64,000 bases of DNA from Anderseniella sp. (GTDB lineage Bacteria > Pseudomonadota > Alphaproteobacteria > Rhizobiales > Aestuariivirgaceae). Each line of letters opens with the position of its first letter. Position 1 is the stretch's first letter. The notes beneath the pieces were generated by a model. It saw only the letters and a list, made by a program, of their open reading frames with translations, had not been told where the DNA came from and searched no databases. Position numbers and translations under genes: made by a program. The stretch spans positions 310,001 to 374,000 of the forward strand of contig JANQOK010000015.1 in the NCBI GenBank assembly GCA_028289645.1, read 5' to 3'. Positions 29,693-38,195 of this stretch are shown here, piece by piece.

Positions 29693-30618
29693 CACGGCGT
29701 GGCACCTTGCGGCTTGGCCTGGCGCTGCGACACCAGCTGCAGGTAGATGTCTTCCAGGTTTTGTCTGGTAACCGAAATCGAGCTGAGGTCGTGGCCCTCG
29801 GCCTCGGCCCACGACATCAGAATGCCCAGTGCGGGTGCAGGATCTTCCAGCACAAGTTCAGCGTGGCCGTCGTGCACGGTGGTGATCGGCGCCAGCTTGG
29901 CCGGAAAGCCGGCGGGCAGCTTGCCGTCCGCATCGAACCGGATCGTGCTGTGGGTGCAGTGTTGGCGCTGCAGATCCCGAGGCCGTCCTTCGGCTGCGAT
30001 TTGTCCATCGACCATGATTGCCATGCGGCTGGCCAGCGCCTGCACCTCGTCCATATAGTGTGACGACAGCACAATCGTGCTGCCATTGTCGTTGAGGCGT
30101 TGAATCAGCGTCCAGATCTTGCGCCGCGCTTCCGGGTCGAGGCCGGTGGTCGGTTCATCCAGGAATATCAGTTCCGGGTCGCCGACAATACCAAGGGCAA
30201 TTTCCAGCCGCCGTTTCTGGCCGCCCGACAGGTTGCCGACCCGGTTGTCCTGCAGATGCGCCAGGTTGACATCAACCAGCACCGCGGCGATTTCGCGCGG
30301 CGCTCCGTACAGCCGGGCAAAGGCCGTGATGGTTTCCTTGATGGTCAGTTCCGGCTCCAGCGCGGTTGTCTGCAGTACCAGGCCGGTCCTGCGCTTCAAC
30401 TCCGCGGCCTGTTTTTCGGGATCGAGGCCAAGCACCGAGACGCTGCCGCTGTCCGCCTGCCGATAGCCTTCGAGAATTTCAATGGTCGTGGTCTTGCCTG
30501 CCCCATTGGGGCCGAGCAGAGCAAACGTCTCGCCCTTCTGGACCTCGAACGACAGGTCCTGCACGGCCTGGCGGCCGTCATAGGACTTGCAGAGCTGAGA
30601 GACGGAAATGGCCGACAT
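29692..30618 (-). CDS. ABC transporter ATP-binding protein (exporter)
   Basis: ATPase partner of the adjacent ABC-2 permease. Walker A (LLGPNGAGKTTTIEILEG), Q-loop (VLQTTALEPELT), signature (NLSGGQKRRLEIAL) and Walker B (LIFLDEPTTGLDPEARR) are intact. Starting at MSAISVSQLCKSYDGRQAV gives 308 residues; the open frame reaches 30729 but the additional 37 residues look non-coding. A C-terminal extension of about 80 residues is typical of DrrA/CcmA-like exporter ATPases. Transcribed divergently from the crtI-like gene. Confidence 0.92.
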   Translation of the reverse strand: MSAISVSQLCKSYDGRQAVQDLSFEVQKGETFALLGPNGAGKTTTIEILEGYRQADSGSVSVLGLDPEKQAAELKRRTGLVLQTTALEPELTIKETITAFARLYGAPREIAAVLVDVNLAHLQDNRVGNLSGGQKRRLEIALGIVGDPELIFLDEPTTGLDPEARRKIWTLIQRLNDNGSTIVLSSHYMDEVQALASRMAIMVDGQIAAEGRPRDLQRQHCTHSTIRFDADGKLPAGFPAKLAPITTVHDGHAELVLEDPAPALGILMSWAEAEGHDLSSISVTRQNLEDIYLQLVSQRQAKPQGATP

Positions 30619-30920
30619 GGCGCAGGCGGTACCCTTACTGGATCGCGGTGTCTGGACGGCGCATGTGGCAACCGTGATTTCCGATAGACAGGTAAACGGT
30701 TTGCCGCGAAAAGAAAACCCGAACCTCACCTAAGCGGCGTGAAAAGACTGCAGACTGGGGATAATCTGCAAGCGGCAATTGGTCGTAGAGAATTGGGGGT
30801 TCAATTATCGCGTGCATGGCGTTAATAAGCTCCAGCCGTTCTCTATAACCGGATTGTTCAGGGGTGGGCGTTGTCCGGAAATTCATTCATCGCTTAACAG
30901 CACAGGTACAGAGTTCTCCT
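30619..30920. other. Divergent intergenic region, no gene seen
   Basis: About 300 nt between the ABC exporter operon and the crtI-like gene. It should hold both promoters. No TGT-N12-ACA site (the motif of PpsR/CrtJ-type photopigment regulators) and no clear terminator or repeat was found. Short open frames here look random. Confidence 0.45.
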
Positions 30921-32411
30921 ATGCCAGCTTCAACTCCTCGAATTGTAATTGTCGGTGCAGGGCCCGGTGGCCTGGCGACAGCCATGATCTTAAAGCGCAA
31001 GGGCTACGAGGTCACCCTGATCGAACGCCAGGCAAGTGTGGGCGGGCGCACCGGGGCCATCAGGGAGGACGGATACACATTTGACATTGGCCCGACCTTC
31101 TTCCTCTATCCGCGCATATTGTCGGAGATCTTCACCTACTGCGGATACGATCTGTGGCGCGAAATACCGATCAAGCGCGTAGACCCCATGTACCGGGTTG
31201 TGCACGAGGCCGGTGGCCATCTGGACGTGGTGTCCGGTGAGGAGGCCATGAAGGCCGAGATCGCGAAATTGTCGCCTTCCGATGCCGCCAACCTTGACCG
31301 CTACATGCGCGACAATCGCAAGAAACTGGATGTGTTCCGCGGCGTTCTGGAAAACCCGTTCCTGAGCTTCTCCGACTTCATGCGTCCGAATGTGCTCAAG
31401 GCCCTGACCAAACTGAACCCACATATGTCGCTGGAAAGGGATCTGGAGCGTTACTTCAAGGATCCGCGTGTCCGCAGAGCGTTTTCGTTCCAGGCGAAGT
31501 ATCTCGGCATGTCACCGTTCAAATGTCCGTCGCTGTTCACCATTCTTGCTTTCCTGGAGCATGAGTACGGCATCTGGCATCCGGTTGGCGGCTGCAACGC
31601 GGTGATGCAGCGCATGGCGGAAATCGCGGTGGAAATGGGAGTGGATCTGCGCCTGGAAGAGGAAGTGACCGGTATCGGGTTTGAAGGCAAGAAGGCGATT
31701 TCCGTCACCACCAACAAGGAGACTATCGAGCTGGATGGCCTGGTGGTCAATGCGGACTTCGCCCACGTCATGCCGAAGCTGGTGCCCAACGAGATGCGCA
31801 AGAAGTGGAGTGACACCAAGATAGAGAAGCAGGAGTTTTCCTGCTCGACCTTCATGCTCTATCTGGGCATTGAAGGCACCATCGAACACGTACCGCATCA
31901 CACCATTGTTCTGGCCGAGGATTTTGAAGGCAATATCGACGAGATCCAGGTGAAGAAGGTGATCCCCAAGGATCCGTCTTTCTATGTGCAGAACGCGTCC
32001 ATCACCGATGACACGCTGGCGCCCAAGGGGCATTCGACCGTCTATGTTCTGGTTCCGGTGCCGCATCGCACTGAAAACATTGACTGGAAAAAAGAGGCTG
32101 CCAGCTTCCGGGAAAAGACCTTAGACCGACTGGAATTGGCCGGGTATCCGGATATCCGGGACCGCATCCGGTATGAAAAGGTGGTGACACCGGACGACTG
32201 GGAAGCCGACATGCAGATCTACAAGGGCGCCACGTTCAATCTCAGCCATAACCTGACGCAGATGCTGTGTTTCCGGCCGCATAACCGCTATGAAGATCTA
32301 GAGCGGGTTTATCTGGTCGGTGGCGGCACCCATCCCGGGTCGGGCTTGCCGGTAATCTTTGAATCGGCGCGTATATCCAGCGATCTGCTGGCCCAGGACA
32401 TCGCCGTCTGA
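30921..32411 (+). CDS. CrtI/CrtN-type carotenoid desaturase-like FAD oxidoreductase
   Basis: FAD-dependent phytoene/diapophytoene desaturase family. The 496-residue protein begins with the dinucleotide motif IVIVGAGPGGLATAMILKRKGYEVTL, continues with GGRTGAIREDGYTFDIGPTFFLYP, and ends with the family's FAD motif YLVGGGTHPGSGLPVIFESARISSDLL. Start at MPASTPRIV; the frame is open 19 codons upstream to 30864. The neighbours, an acyltransferase and a GT2 glycosyltransferase, recall carotenoid glycosyl-ester pathways, but no phytoene or squalene synthase gene is in view, so the substrate (C40, C30 or another polyene lipid) is open. Confidence 0.88.
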   Translation: MPASTPRIVIVGAGPGGLATAMILKRKGYEVTLIERQASVGGRTGAIREDGYTFDIGPTFFLYPRILSEIFTYCGYDLWREIPIKRVDPMYRVVHEAGGHLDVVSGEEAMKAEIAKLSPSDAANLDRYMRDNRKKLDVFRGVLENPFLSFSDFMRPNVLKALTKLNPHMSLERDLERYFKDPRVRRAFSFQAKYLGMSPFKCPSLFTILAFLEHEYGIWHPVGGCNAVMQRMAEIAVEMGVDLRLEEEVTGIGFEGKKAISVTTNKETIELDGLVVNADFAHVMPKLVPNEMRKKWSDTKIEKQEFSCSTFMLYLGIEGTIEHVPHHTIVLAEDFEGNIDEIQVKKVIPKDPSFYVQNASITDDTLAPKGHSTVYVLVPVPHRTENIDWKKEAASFREKTLDRLELAGYPDIRDRIRYEKVVTPDDWEADMQIYKGATFNLSHNLTQMLCFRPHNRYEDLERVYLVGGGTHPGSGLPVIFESARISSDLLAQDIAV

Positions 32412-32504
32412 TCTCACTTGCTGCGACTATCCGCCTTGCCAAAAGCGGCCTGTGCCGCTGCGTAGGCGGATGACATTGCAGCGCCGTGATCCTATAAAGC
32501 AAGT

Positions 32505-33311
32505 ATGAACAGCCGGAACCAGAAGGCAGCGGATGAGGTGATCGGGCGGCATTCGCCGCGTGTCACGCGAATGTTCAACCTGTATGTCCGGCGCATGCTG
32601 GGGAAGAAGTTCAACGGCTTCCGCATTCTCAACGAAACACCGCAGACGGTCGCCGCCGACCGTTCGGTGATTTACTTTTCCAACCATCCCGGCTGGTACG
32701 ACCCGCTGGTGCTGATCCTGCTGGCGGAAAGTTTCCTGCCCGACCATCTGGCCTTCGGACCGATGGATGCGGATGCTCTCGAAAAATACAAGTTCATGAA
32801 GAAAATCGGCATCTTCGGTGTCGAGAAGGATTCTGCTCGCGGTGCAGCCCGGTTCCTGCAGGTGTCCCGCGGCATGCTGGCGACGCCCGGCAAGGTGCTG
32901 TTGATCACGCCGCAGGGCGAGTTTGCCGATGTGCGCTCGCGTCCGGTTGAGTTCAAACCCGGCCTGGCCAGGCTGGCGGCTGATTGCGGCGCCATCGTGC
33001 AGCCGCTTGCCATGGAGTTTGTGTTCTGGGATGAACCGCGCCCGGAAATACTGGTCAATTTCGGCAAACAGATAGATACAAGCACCCAGGCACTGGAGCC
33101 GGACGCCTGGAAAACCCGGCTCGAGGCCGAACTTGGCGCGGCACAGGACGAGCTGGCCAGCGCCGTCATGGCGCGCGATCCGGCACCGTTCGTCACATTC
33201 ATTGACGGCAAGCACGGGGTGAACCCGATTTATGATCGCTGGCGCTATCTGAAGGCATTGGTGCGCGGCGAGAAGTTTTCCGCCGCCCACACCGACATCA
33301 GGAAAGATTGA
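32505..33311 (+). CDS. PlsC-like lysophospholipid/glycolipid acyltransferase
   Basis: Membrane-associated acyltransferase of the PlsC superfamily. The catalytic H-x4-D box appears as SNHPGWYDPL, and the second conserved block as ITPQGEFADVRSRPVEFKPG. The 268-residue length suits a single-domain enzyme. It sits 93 nt after the crtI-like gene and 6 nt before the GT2 gene. In Staphylococcus and Methylomonas-like carotenoid pathways an acyltransferase esterifies a glycosylated carotenoid, so a role in that type of modification is inferred; ordinary phospholipid synthesis is the alternative. Confidence 0.85.
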   Translation: MNSRNQKAADEVIGRHSPRVTRMFNLYVRRMLGKKFNGFRILNETPQTVAADRSVIYFSNHPGWYDPLVLILLAESFLPDHLAFGPMDADALEKYKFMKKIGIFGVEKDSARGAARFLQVSRGMLATPGKVLLITPQGEFADVRSRPVEFKPGLARLAADCGAIVQPLAMEFVFWDEPRPEILVNFGKQIDTSTQALEPDAWKTRLEAELGAAQDELASAVMARDPAPFVTFIDGKHGVNPIYDRWRYLKALVRGEKFSAAHTDIRKD

Positions 33312-33317
33312 CACTTC

Positions 33318-34445
33318 ATGCTGGAACTCATTGTGCAGGTTGTCTTTGTGCTGGCCTTGATCCCGGCGGTCCTCGGCAGCATCAACCTGTTGCTGTATCG
33401 CCCGATCAAAAAGCAGGCCGCCGAAGGTCTGCCGAAGCTGTCAGTCTTGATTCCGGCGCGCAATGAAGAAGCCCGCATTACGCCAGTGCTGCAATCGGTT
33501 CTGGCCTGTACCGGCGTGGATTTTGAGGTCATTGTCGCCGATGACAGTTCCACCGACGGTACGGCACGGATCGTCACCGAAATGGCCAAATCCGATCCCC
33601 GGCTCAAGCTGGTAACAACCCGCGCACTGCCGGAAGGCTGGCTGGGAAAGAACAATGCCTGCCATTTCCTGTCGACCAAGGCAGGCAATCCGTACGCCGT
33701 TTTCCTGGATGCGGATGTGACGCTCGAGCGTGATGCGCTGGTCCGAATCGCGTCCGAGTTTGCCCGCCGGCCACAACTCAAGCTTCTGTCGGGCTTCCCG
33801 CGCCAGATCACCGGCAGTTTCTGGGAACAGACGCTGATCCCGCTCATCCATACCGTGCTGCTGGGCTACCTGCCGTTTCCCGGCGTGAAGTTCACCAACT
33901 CCGCCATGTTCGCCACCGCGTGCGGCCAGCTGATCGCTGTGCAGATGGACGCTTATCGTGATGTCGGCGGTCATGAACGCATTCGCGACTGCATTCACGA
34001 CGGGGTCATGCTGCCCCGGCACTTTCGCGCCGGCGGCCATCGTACCGATCTGATGGACATCACCGATATATCCGCAACCCGCATGTACGAAACCGGCCCC
34101 CAGGTTTTCTCAGGTCTGATGAAGAACGCTCACGAGGGCATGGCCACTCCCATTGGTCTGCCGGTGTGGACCACCTTGCTTGTCGGCGGTCACGTACTGC
34201 CACTTGTCATGGCAGTTGTCGCCTGGCTGGCCGGGGCATCGCAGGACACCATGCAGCTGGCGATCATTGCCGCTGCCCTGCCGTGGGTGATGCGGTTCCT
34301 GATGACCGCCATATTCCGCCAGTCCTGGTTCGGCGCCGTCATCCATCCTTTTGGCGTGGCGGTGCTGGTCGGTTTGCAGTGGGTTGCTTTCTTCAGATGG
34401 CGCGCCGGCAAGAAAGTAAGCTGGCGCGGCCGCGAGATCGGCTGA
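33318..34445 (+). CDS. Membrane glycosyltransferase family 2 (CrtQ/HpnB-like)
   Basis: The 375-residue protein has an N-terminal membrane segment (LIVQVVFVLALIPAVLGSINLLLY), a GT2 core (LSVLIPARNEEARI, VIVADDSSTDGT, the PEGWLGKNNAC segment, DADV as DxD), and two or more C-terminal membrane segments ending WRGREIG. This layout matches the CrtQ carotenoid glycosyltransferases and hopanoid-associated HpnB. The start codon lies 6 nt after the acyltransferase stop, so the two are co-transcribed. The acceptor is inferred to be the lipid product of the crtI-like gene. Confidence 0.87.
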   Translation: MLELIVQVVFVLALIPAVLGSINLLLYRPIKKQAAEGLPKLSVLIPARNEEARITPVLQSVLACTGVDFEVIVADDSSTDGTARIVTEMAKSDPRLKLVTTRALPEGWLGKNNACHFLSTKAGNPYAVFLDADVTLERDALVRIASEFARRPQLKLLSGFPRQITGSFWEQTLIPLIHTVLLGYLPFPGVKFTNSAMFATACGQLIAVQMDAYRDVGGHERIRDCIHDGVMLPRHFRAGGHRTDLMDITDISATRMYETGPQVFSGLMKNAHEGMATPIGLPVWTTLLVGGHVLPLVMAVVAWLAGASQDTMQLAIIAAALPWVMRFLMTAIFRQSWFGAVIHPFGVAVLVGLQWVAFFRWRAGKKVSWRGREIG

Positions 34446-34467
34446 TCCAGTTTGACCTCATAGCACG

Positions 34468-35643
34468 CTAATTGCCGGTTTGACGCTTGCGCCGGATTGC
34501 TGTCTTCAAGGTTGCAACGATCTGGGCACACACCGCCGGCCAAGAGAATTTTTCAATGGTGTGGGATCGTGCGGTTTCTGACATCCTGTCAAGTGAGCCT
34601 GGCGTTTCGGCATACAGGTTGATGATGTCTGCAAAGCCGTTTGCGTTGAGGGCGTCGGTGCAATGGCCGTTGATGCCATCCGTGATCACATCCTGAATCC
34701 CCTCAATCCGCGACGCGATCGACGGCATGCCGCACAGGCCGGCTTCCAGCATGACCACGCCGAAGCCTTCCATGTCGCCGTCAACCGGAATGTTGGGCAT
34801 GACGAACAGGTCGCCGCCGCTGTACAGGCCGGCCAATTTTTCTTCTGCCACCAGGCCGAGCAGGTGAACACGGGCATTCAGTCCGGTATCCGCGGTCGCC
34901 TGGGCGATGGCCTCGCTCTGTGGCCCTTTGCCGCCGAGCACCAGGTGAACGTTGGATTTCAATTGCGGCATGACATGGCGAATGAACCATTCGTGACCCT
35001 TTCGCTTGACCTGGCGCCCGACCGAACACAGCAGCAGGTCGTCCGAACCGATTTTTCCCGCAAGGTCGGGAAACACGTCAGCCAGCACCTTGCGGCGATC
35101 CTCGCGGCTGCTGAACAGGCCTGGGAAACTGTCCCCGAACCTATCCGGATCAATGCCGTTGGGCGTCACGAACAGCCGGTCCTGCGGCAGGCCGCGTTCG
35201 ACGCATTGTTGTCCGGTTGCGCGGCTGACCGGCAGCATGGCGTCGGTCCGTGCCAGTACCCGGGCAACCAGCCATTGATAAACACCCGTTGCCGCGATGA
35301 CGTCGTGGCCGTGCGAAATGGCGGCAAGTGGCACCCGGGTTTTCTTCGATGTGCCGGCCAGGAGCCATGTCAGCATCGCCGACGGCATTGCAGAGAACAG
35401 GATCGCGTCAACCTCGCCCCGTATCATCATCGACCGGGCGGTCGTAAAGGCGCGAACCAGGAACGGTGGAAATCCCAAGATTTCGTTCTGGCGTTCCGAT
35501 CGCAGTATGACGGTTTCGACTTCCACATCCGGATGGGCTTCGAGTTGCTGCAGCAGGTCAATGCCGACACGCTGCATGCCTCCGATCTTGCTCATCGGGG
35601 CATCGCGCAACGGGAAACAATGTGAAACGAACAGCAGGCGCAA
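34468..35643 (-). CDS. Glycosyltransferase family 4 protein
   Basis: Retaining GT-B glycosyltransferase. The 391-residue protein starts LRLLFVSHCFPLRDAP-like from a TTG codon (initiator Met) and has the N-terminal GGMQRVGIDLLQQL segment and the C-terminal donor-site segment VDGDMEGFGVVMLEAGLCGMPSIAS with its E-x7-E pattern. SVGRQVKRKGHEW is the usual hinge strand. No ATG precedes the conserved N-terminus. It converges on the GT2 gene with a 22-nt gap. The sugar and acceptor are unknown; it may belong with the desaturase/acyltransferase/GT2 set or act in envelope polysaccharide synthesis. Confidence 0.87.
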   Translation of the reverse strand: MRLLFVSHCFPLRDAPMSKIGGMQRVGIDLLQQLEAHPDVEVETVILRSERQNEILGFPPFLVRAFTTARSMMIRGEVDAILFSAMPSAMLTWLLAGTSKKTRVPLAAISHGHDVIAATGVYQWLVARVLARTDAMLPVSRATGQQCVERGLPQDRLFVTPNGIDPDRFGDSFPGLFSSREDRRKVLADVFPDLAGKIGSDDLLLCSVGRQVKRKGHEWFIRHVMPQLKSNVHLVLGGKGPQSEAIAQATADTGLNARVHLLGLVAEEKLAGLYSGGDLFVMPNIPVDGDMEGFGVVMLEAGLCGMPSIASRIEGIQDVITDGINGHCTDALNANGFADIINLYAETPGSLDRMSETARSHTIEKFSWPAVCAQIVATLKTAIRRKRQTGN

Positions 35644-35776
35644 TTGGGGTATCCGAAACTCTGTTGCGAATGGCGGGATAGGCAGGCCTTTCAGTACCTG
35701 TGGTGCTATCGCATTAACATGTTCGTGCTATAGGCTTTCGGGCGCCGGCGCAACAGGTCGGCGCAAGGTTGAAATC

Positions 35777-35847
35777 CAGACACCGGACCAGGCCATGACC
35801 AGGTGGTTTGAGCGCAACCGCGGCAAAGCGGTCGGGTCCGGTGTCTG
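35777..35847 (+). promoter_or_regulatory. Large leader hairpin directly before pobA ribosome site
   Basis: A perfect 13-bp inverted repeat (CAGACACCGGACC at 35777-35789 and GGTCCGGTGTCTG at 35835-35847) encloses 45 nt that can form smaller stems (GGTT...AACC and CCGC...GCGG). The pobA ribosome site (GGGGAGGGAAC) follows within 4 nt. This looks like a structured mRNA leader; function is inferred. Confidence 0.5.
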
Positions 35848-35862
35848 CCGGGGAGGGAACAT

Positions 35863-37044
35863 ATGTCAGCGAAGTCCACACAGGTGGTCATCATCGGCTC
35901 AGGACCGGCAGGCCTGATGCTTGCCCAGTTGCTGCATCTGAGTGGCATCGACTGCATTGTCCTGGAACGCCAGACCAGGGCCCATGTGGAAGGCCGCATC
36001 AGGGCCGGAGTTCTGGAATATGGCACCGTGAAGGCTCTGCGTGATGCCGGCGTTGCCGACCGGCTCGACCGGGAAGGCCTGGTGCATGACGGCTTTGAAC
36101 TGGCGTTCGAGGGCGACCGGCATCGGATTTGCCTGAAAGAACTTACCGGCAAGAGCGTGACCGTTTACGGACAGACCGAGGTCACCCGCGACCTGATTGA
36201 AGCCCGCCTGGCGGCCGGCGGCGAGATCGTGTTTGAAGCCGCTGATGTTACACCTGTTGATGTCACCTCGTCGCACCCCCGGGTTCGGTATTCCCATGAT
36301 GGCCGCGAGCATGAGATTTCCTGCGATTTCATTGCCGGGTGTGATGGGTTTCACGGTGTATCGAGACAGACCATGCCGGACATGGTGCGAAACGAGTTTG
36401 AGCGGGTCTATCCGTTTGGCTGGCTTGGCGTCTTGTCGGATGTGCCGCCCGTCGCCGATGAACTGATATACGCCAACGGGGATCGTGGCTTTGCCTTGTG
36501 CTCCATGCGTTCCGGCAGCCGCAGCCGGTACTATATCCAGTGTTCCATGGACGAGAAACTGGATGATTGGTCGGACGATGCCTTCTGGGACGAACTTGCC
36601 CTGCGCATCGGGCCGGACACAGCCGCCAACCTGGTCCGTGGCGCATCCATCGAAAAGTCGATCGCCCCGCTGCGTTCCTATGTCTGCGAGCCGATGCGCC
36701 ACGGCAACCTGCTGCTCGCCGGTGACGCTGCCCACATCGTGCCGCCGACCGGCGCCAAAGGTCTCAACCTGGCCATCGCGGATGTCCGGTTGCTGCACCG
36801 GGCATTTGAAAGCTGGTATCAGAAAAACAGCGCCGAAGCCCTGGATGGCTACTCCGAAGCTGCCCTGGCACGCGTCTGGAAGGCCGAACGCTTCTCCTGG
36901 TACCTGTCGATGATGATGCATCGGTTCCCCGAACACTCCGCCTTTGAGCGCCGCATGCAGCGGGCGGAGTTCGACTATGTCAGCAGTTCCCAGGCCGCGT
37001 CGCGCGCCATTGCCGAAAACTATGTCGGTTTGCCGCTTCTGTAG
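35863..37044 (+). CDS. pobA: 4-hydroxybenzoate 3-monooxygenase PobA
   Basis: FAD/NADPH aromatic hydroxylase converting 4-hydroxybenzoate to protocatechuate, entry to the beta-ketoadipate pathway. The 393-residue protein has GSGPAGLMLAQLLHLSG, the DG motif region (IAGCDGFHGVSRQ), and the GD motif LLLAGDAAHIVPPTGAKGLNLAI typical of PobA. HVEGRIRAGVLEYGT is also diagnostic. A strong GGGAGGGAAC ribosome site precedes ATG. It stands alone: no pobR or protocatechuate dioxygenase gene is adjacent. It converges on pyrC with a 4-nt gap. Confidence 0.94.
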   Translation: MSAKSTQVVIIGSGPAGLMLAQLLHLSGIDCIVLERQTRAHVEGRIRAGVLEYGTVKALRDAGVADRLDREGLVHDGFELAFEGDRHRICLKELTGKSVTVYGQTEVTRDLIEARLAAGGEIVFEAADVTPVDVTSSHPRVRYSHDGREHEISCDFIAGCDGFHGVSRQTMPDMVRNEFERVYPFGWLGVLSDVPPVADELIYANGDRGFALCSMRSGSRSRYYIQCSMDEKLDDWSDDAFWDELALRIGPDTAANLVRGASIEKSIAPLRSYVCEPMRHGNLLLAGDAAHIVPPTGAKGLNLAIADVRLLHRAFESWYQKNSAEALDGYSEAALARVWKAERFSWYLSMMMHRFPEHSAFERRMQRAEFDYVSSSQAASRAIAENYVGLPLL

Positions 37045-37048
37045 GAAT

Positions 37049-38095
37049 TCAGTCTTCGACACGCCAGAACAGATCGAAGCCCGGATCGAACACAGTGACT
37101 TTGCCGGCGCCGGTTTCGATGTACTCAGGGTAGCGGACCGGATCGGCCTGTTTGCTCAGGGTGACTTCATCGCTGTTGACAGGCAGCCGGTAGAACTGCG
37201 GGCCATGGCGCGAGGTAAAGCCCTCGAGCCGGTCCAGGGCGCCGTCTTCTTCGAATACATGGGCCAGGCAACTCATGGTGTTCGGCGCGGTGAAAATGCC
37301 TGCGCATCCGCACGGCAGCAGTTTTGCTTCATCCGTGTGCGGCGCTGAATCGGTACCCAGGAAAAACCGCTCATCACCGGAACACGCGGCAGCGCGCAGC
37401 GCCAGCCGGTGCGTTTCGCGCTTGGCGACCGGGAGACAGTAATAGTGCGGGCGGATGCCGCCGGCCAGAATATGGTTGCGGTTGATGATCAGGTGATGGG
37501 TGGTGATGGTGGCGGCCAGATTGCCGCTGTCATCGGCCTGAACGTAAGCCACGGCGTCCGCCGTTGTCACATGTTCCATGACCACCCTGAGGCCCGGCAC
37601 GCGGCGGCGAACCGGGTCCAGCACGCGTTCGATGAACACCGCCTCGCGGTCGAAGATGTCGATGTCCGGATCGGTGACCTCGCCATGCACGCACAGGGGC
37701 AGGCCTATGTCGGCCATGCGCTCGAGCACGCCTTGCACATTGTCGATGTTGCTGACACCGGATTGTGAGTTTGTGGTCGCGCCGGCCGGGTAAAGCTTGA
37801 CTGCCTTGACCAGTCCGGACGCGTGGGCTGCGGCCACATCGTCGGCCTGTGTTGCCTCGGTCAGGTACAGCGTCATCAACGGTTCAAATGTCATTGATGC
37901 GGGTACCGCAGCCATGATGCGGTCCCGATAGGCTTCAGCCTCGGCGCCGGTCACCACCGGCGGCACCAGGTTGGGCATGATAATGGCGCGGGCGAAATGG
38001 TTGGCCGTGTGAAGGGTCACACCCTGCAGCATTTCACCGTCGCGCAGATGCAGGTGCCAGTCATCGGGACGAAGGATGGTGAGGGTGTCGGTCAT
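37049..38095 (-). CDS. pyrC: Dihydroorotase PyrC (class II)
   Basis: Zinc amidohydrolase of pyrimidine biosynthesis that cyclises carbamoyl aspartate. The start at [20 protein letters not shown] gives 348 residues, the same length as E. coli PyrC. Metal-site residues are visible: HLHLRDG, the Lys to be carboxylated (AVKLYPAG), CVHGE, MEHVTT and the catalytic Asp (LGTDSAPH). An upstream frame extension of 13 residues to 38134 runs into the liv terminator and is rejected. It lies downstream of the liv operon terminator, so it needs its own promoter. Confidence 0.96.
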   Translation of the reverse strand: MTDTLTILRPDDWHLHLRDGEMLQGVTLHTANHFARAIIMPNLVPPVVTGAEAEAYRDRIMAAVPASMTFEPLMTLYLTEATQADDVAAAHASGLVKAVKLYPAGATTNSQSGVSNIDNVQGVLERMADIGLPLCVHGEVTDPDIDIFDREAVFIERVLDPVRRRVPGLRVVMEHVTTADAVAYVQADDSGNLAATITTHHLIINRNHILAGGIRPHYYCLPVAKRETHRLALRAAACSGDERFFLGTDSAPHTDEAKLLPCGCAGIFTAPNTMSCLAHVFEEDGALDRLEGFTSRHGPQFYRLPVNSDEVTLSKQADPVRYPEYIETGAGKVTVFDPGFDLFWRVED

Positions 38096-38132
38096 GGTAC
38101 GTTGTCCGGTTGTTGGTTCACCATCAGATAAC

Positions 38133-38169
38133 AAAAAAACCTGCGCAAAACAGCAGCTTTGCGCAGGTT
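38133..38169 (-). terminator. Intrinsic terminator of the liv operon
   Basis: AACCTGCGCAAA (38138-38149) pairs perfectly with TTTGCGCAGGTT (38158-38169) over 12 bp, loop 8 nt. On the minus strand the stem runs into a T tract (the A run at 38133-38139). It begins 27 nt after the stop of the substrate-binding protein gene and separates it from pyrC. Confidence 0.92.
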
Positions 38170-38195
38170 CAGAATATTGTTGGGTAGAACTCGGC

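Noticed and set aside
35899-37062. 387-codon antisense open frame over pobA
   Set aside because: Shadow of pobA with no family resemblance.
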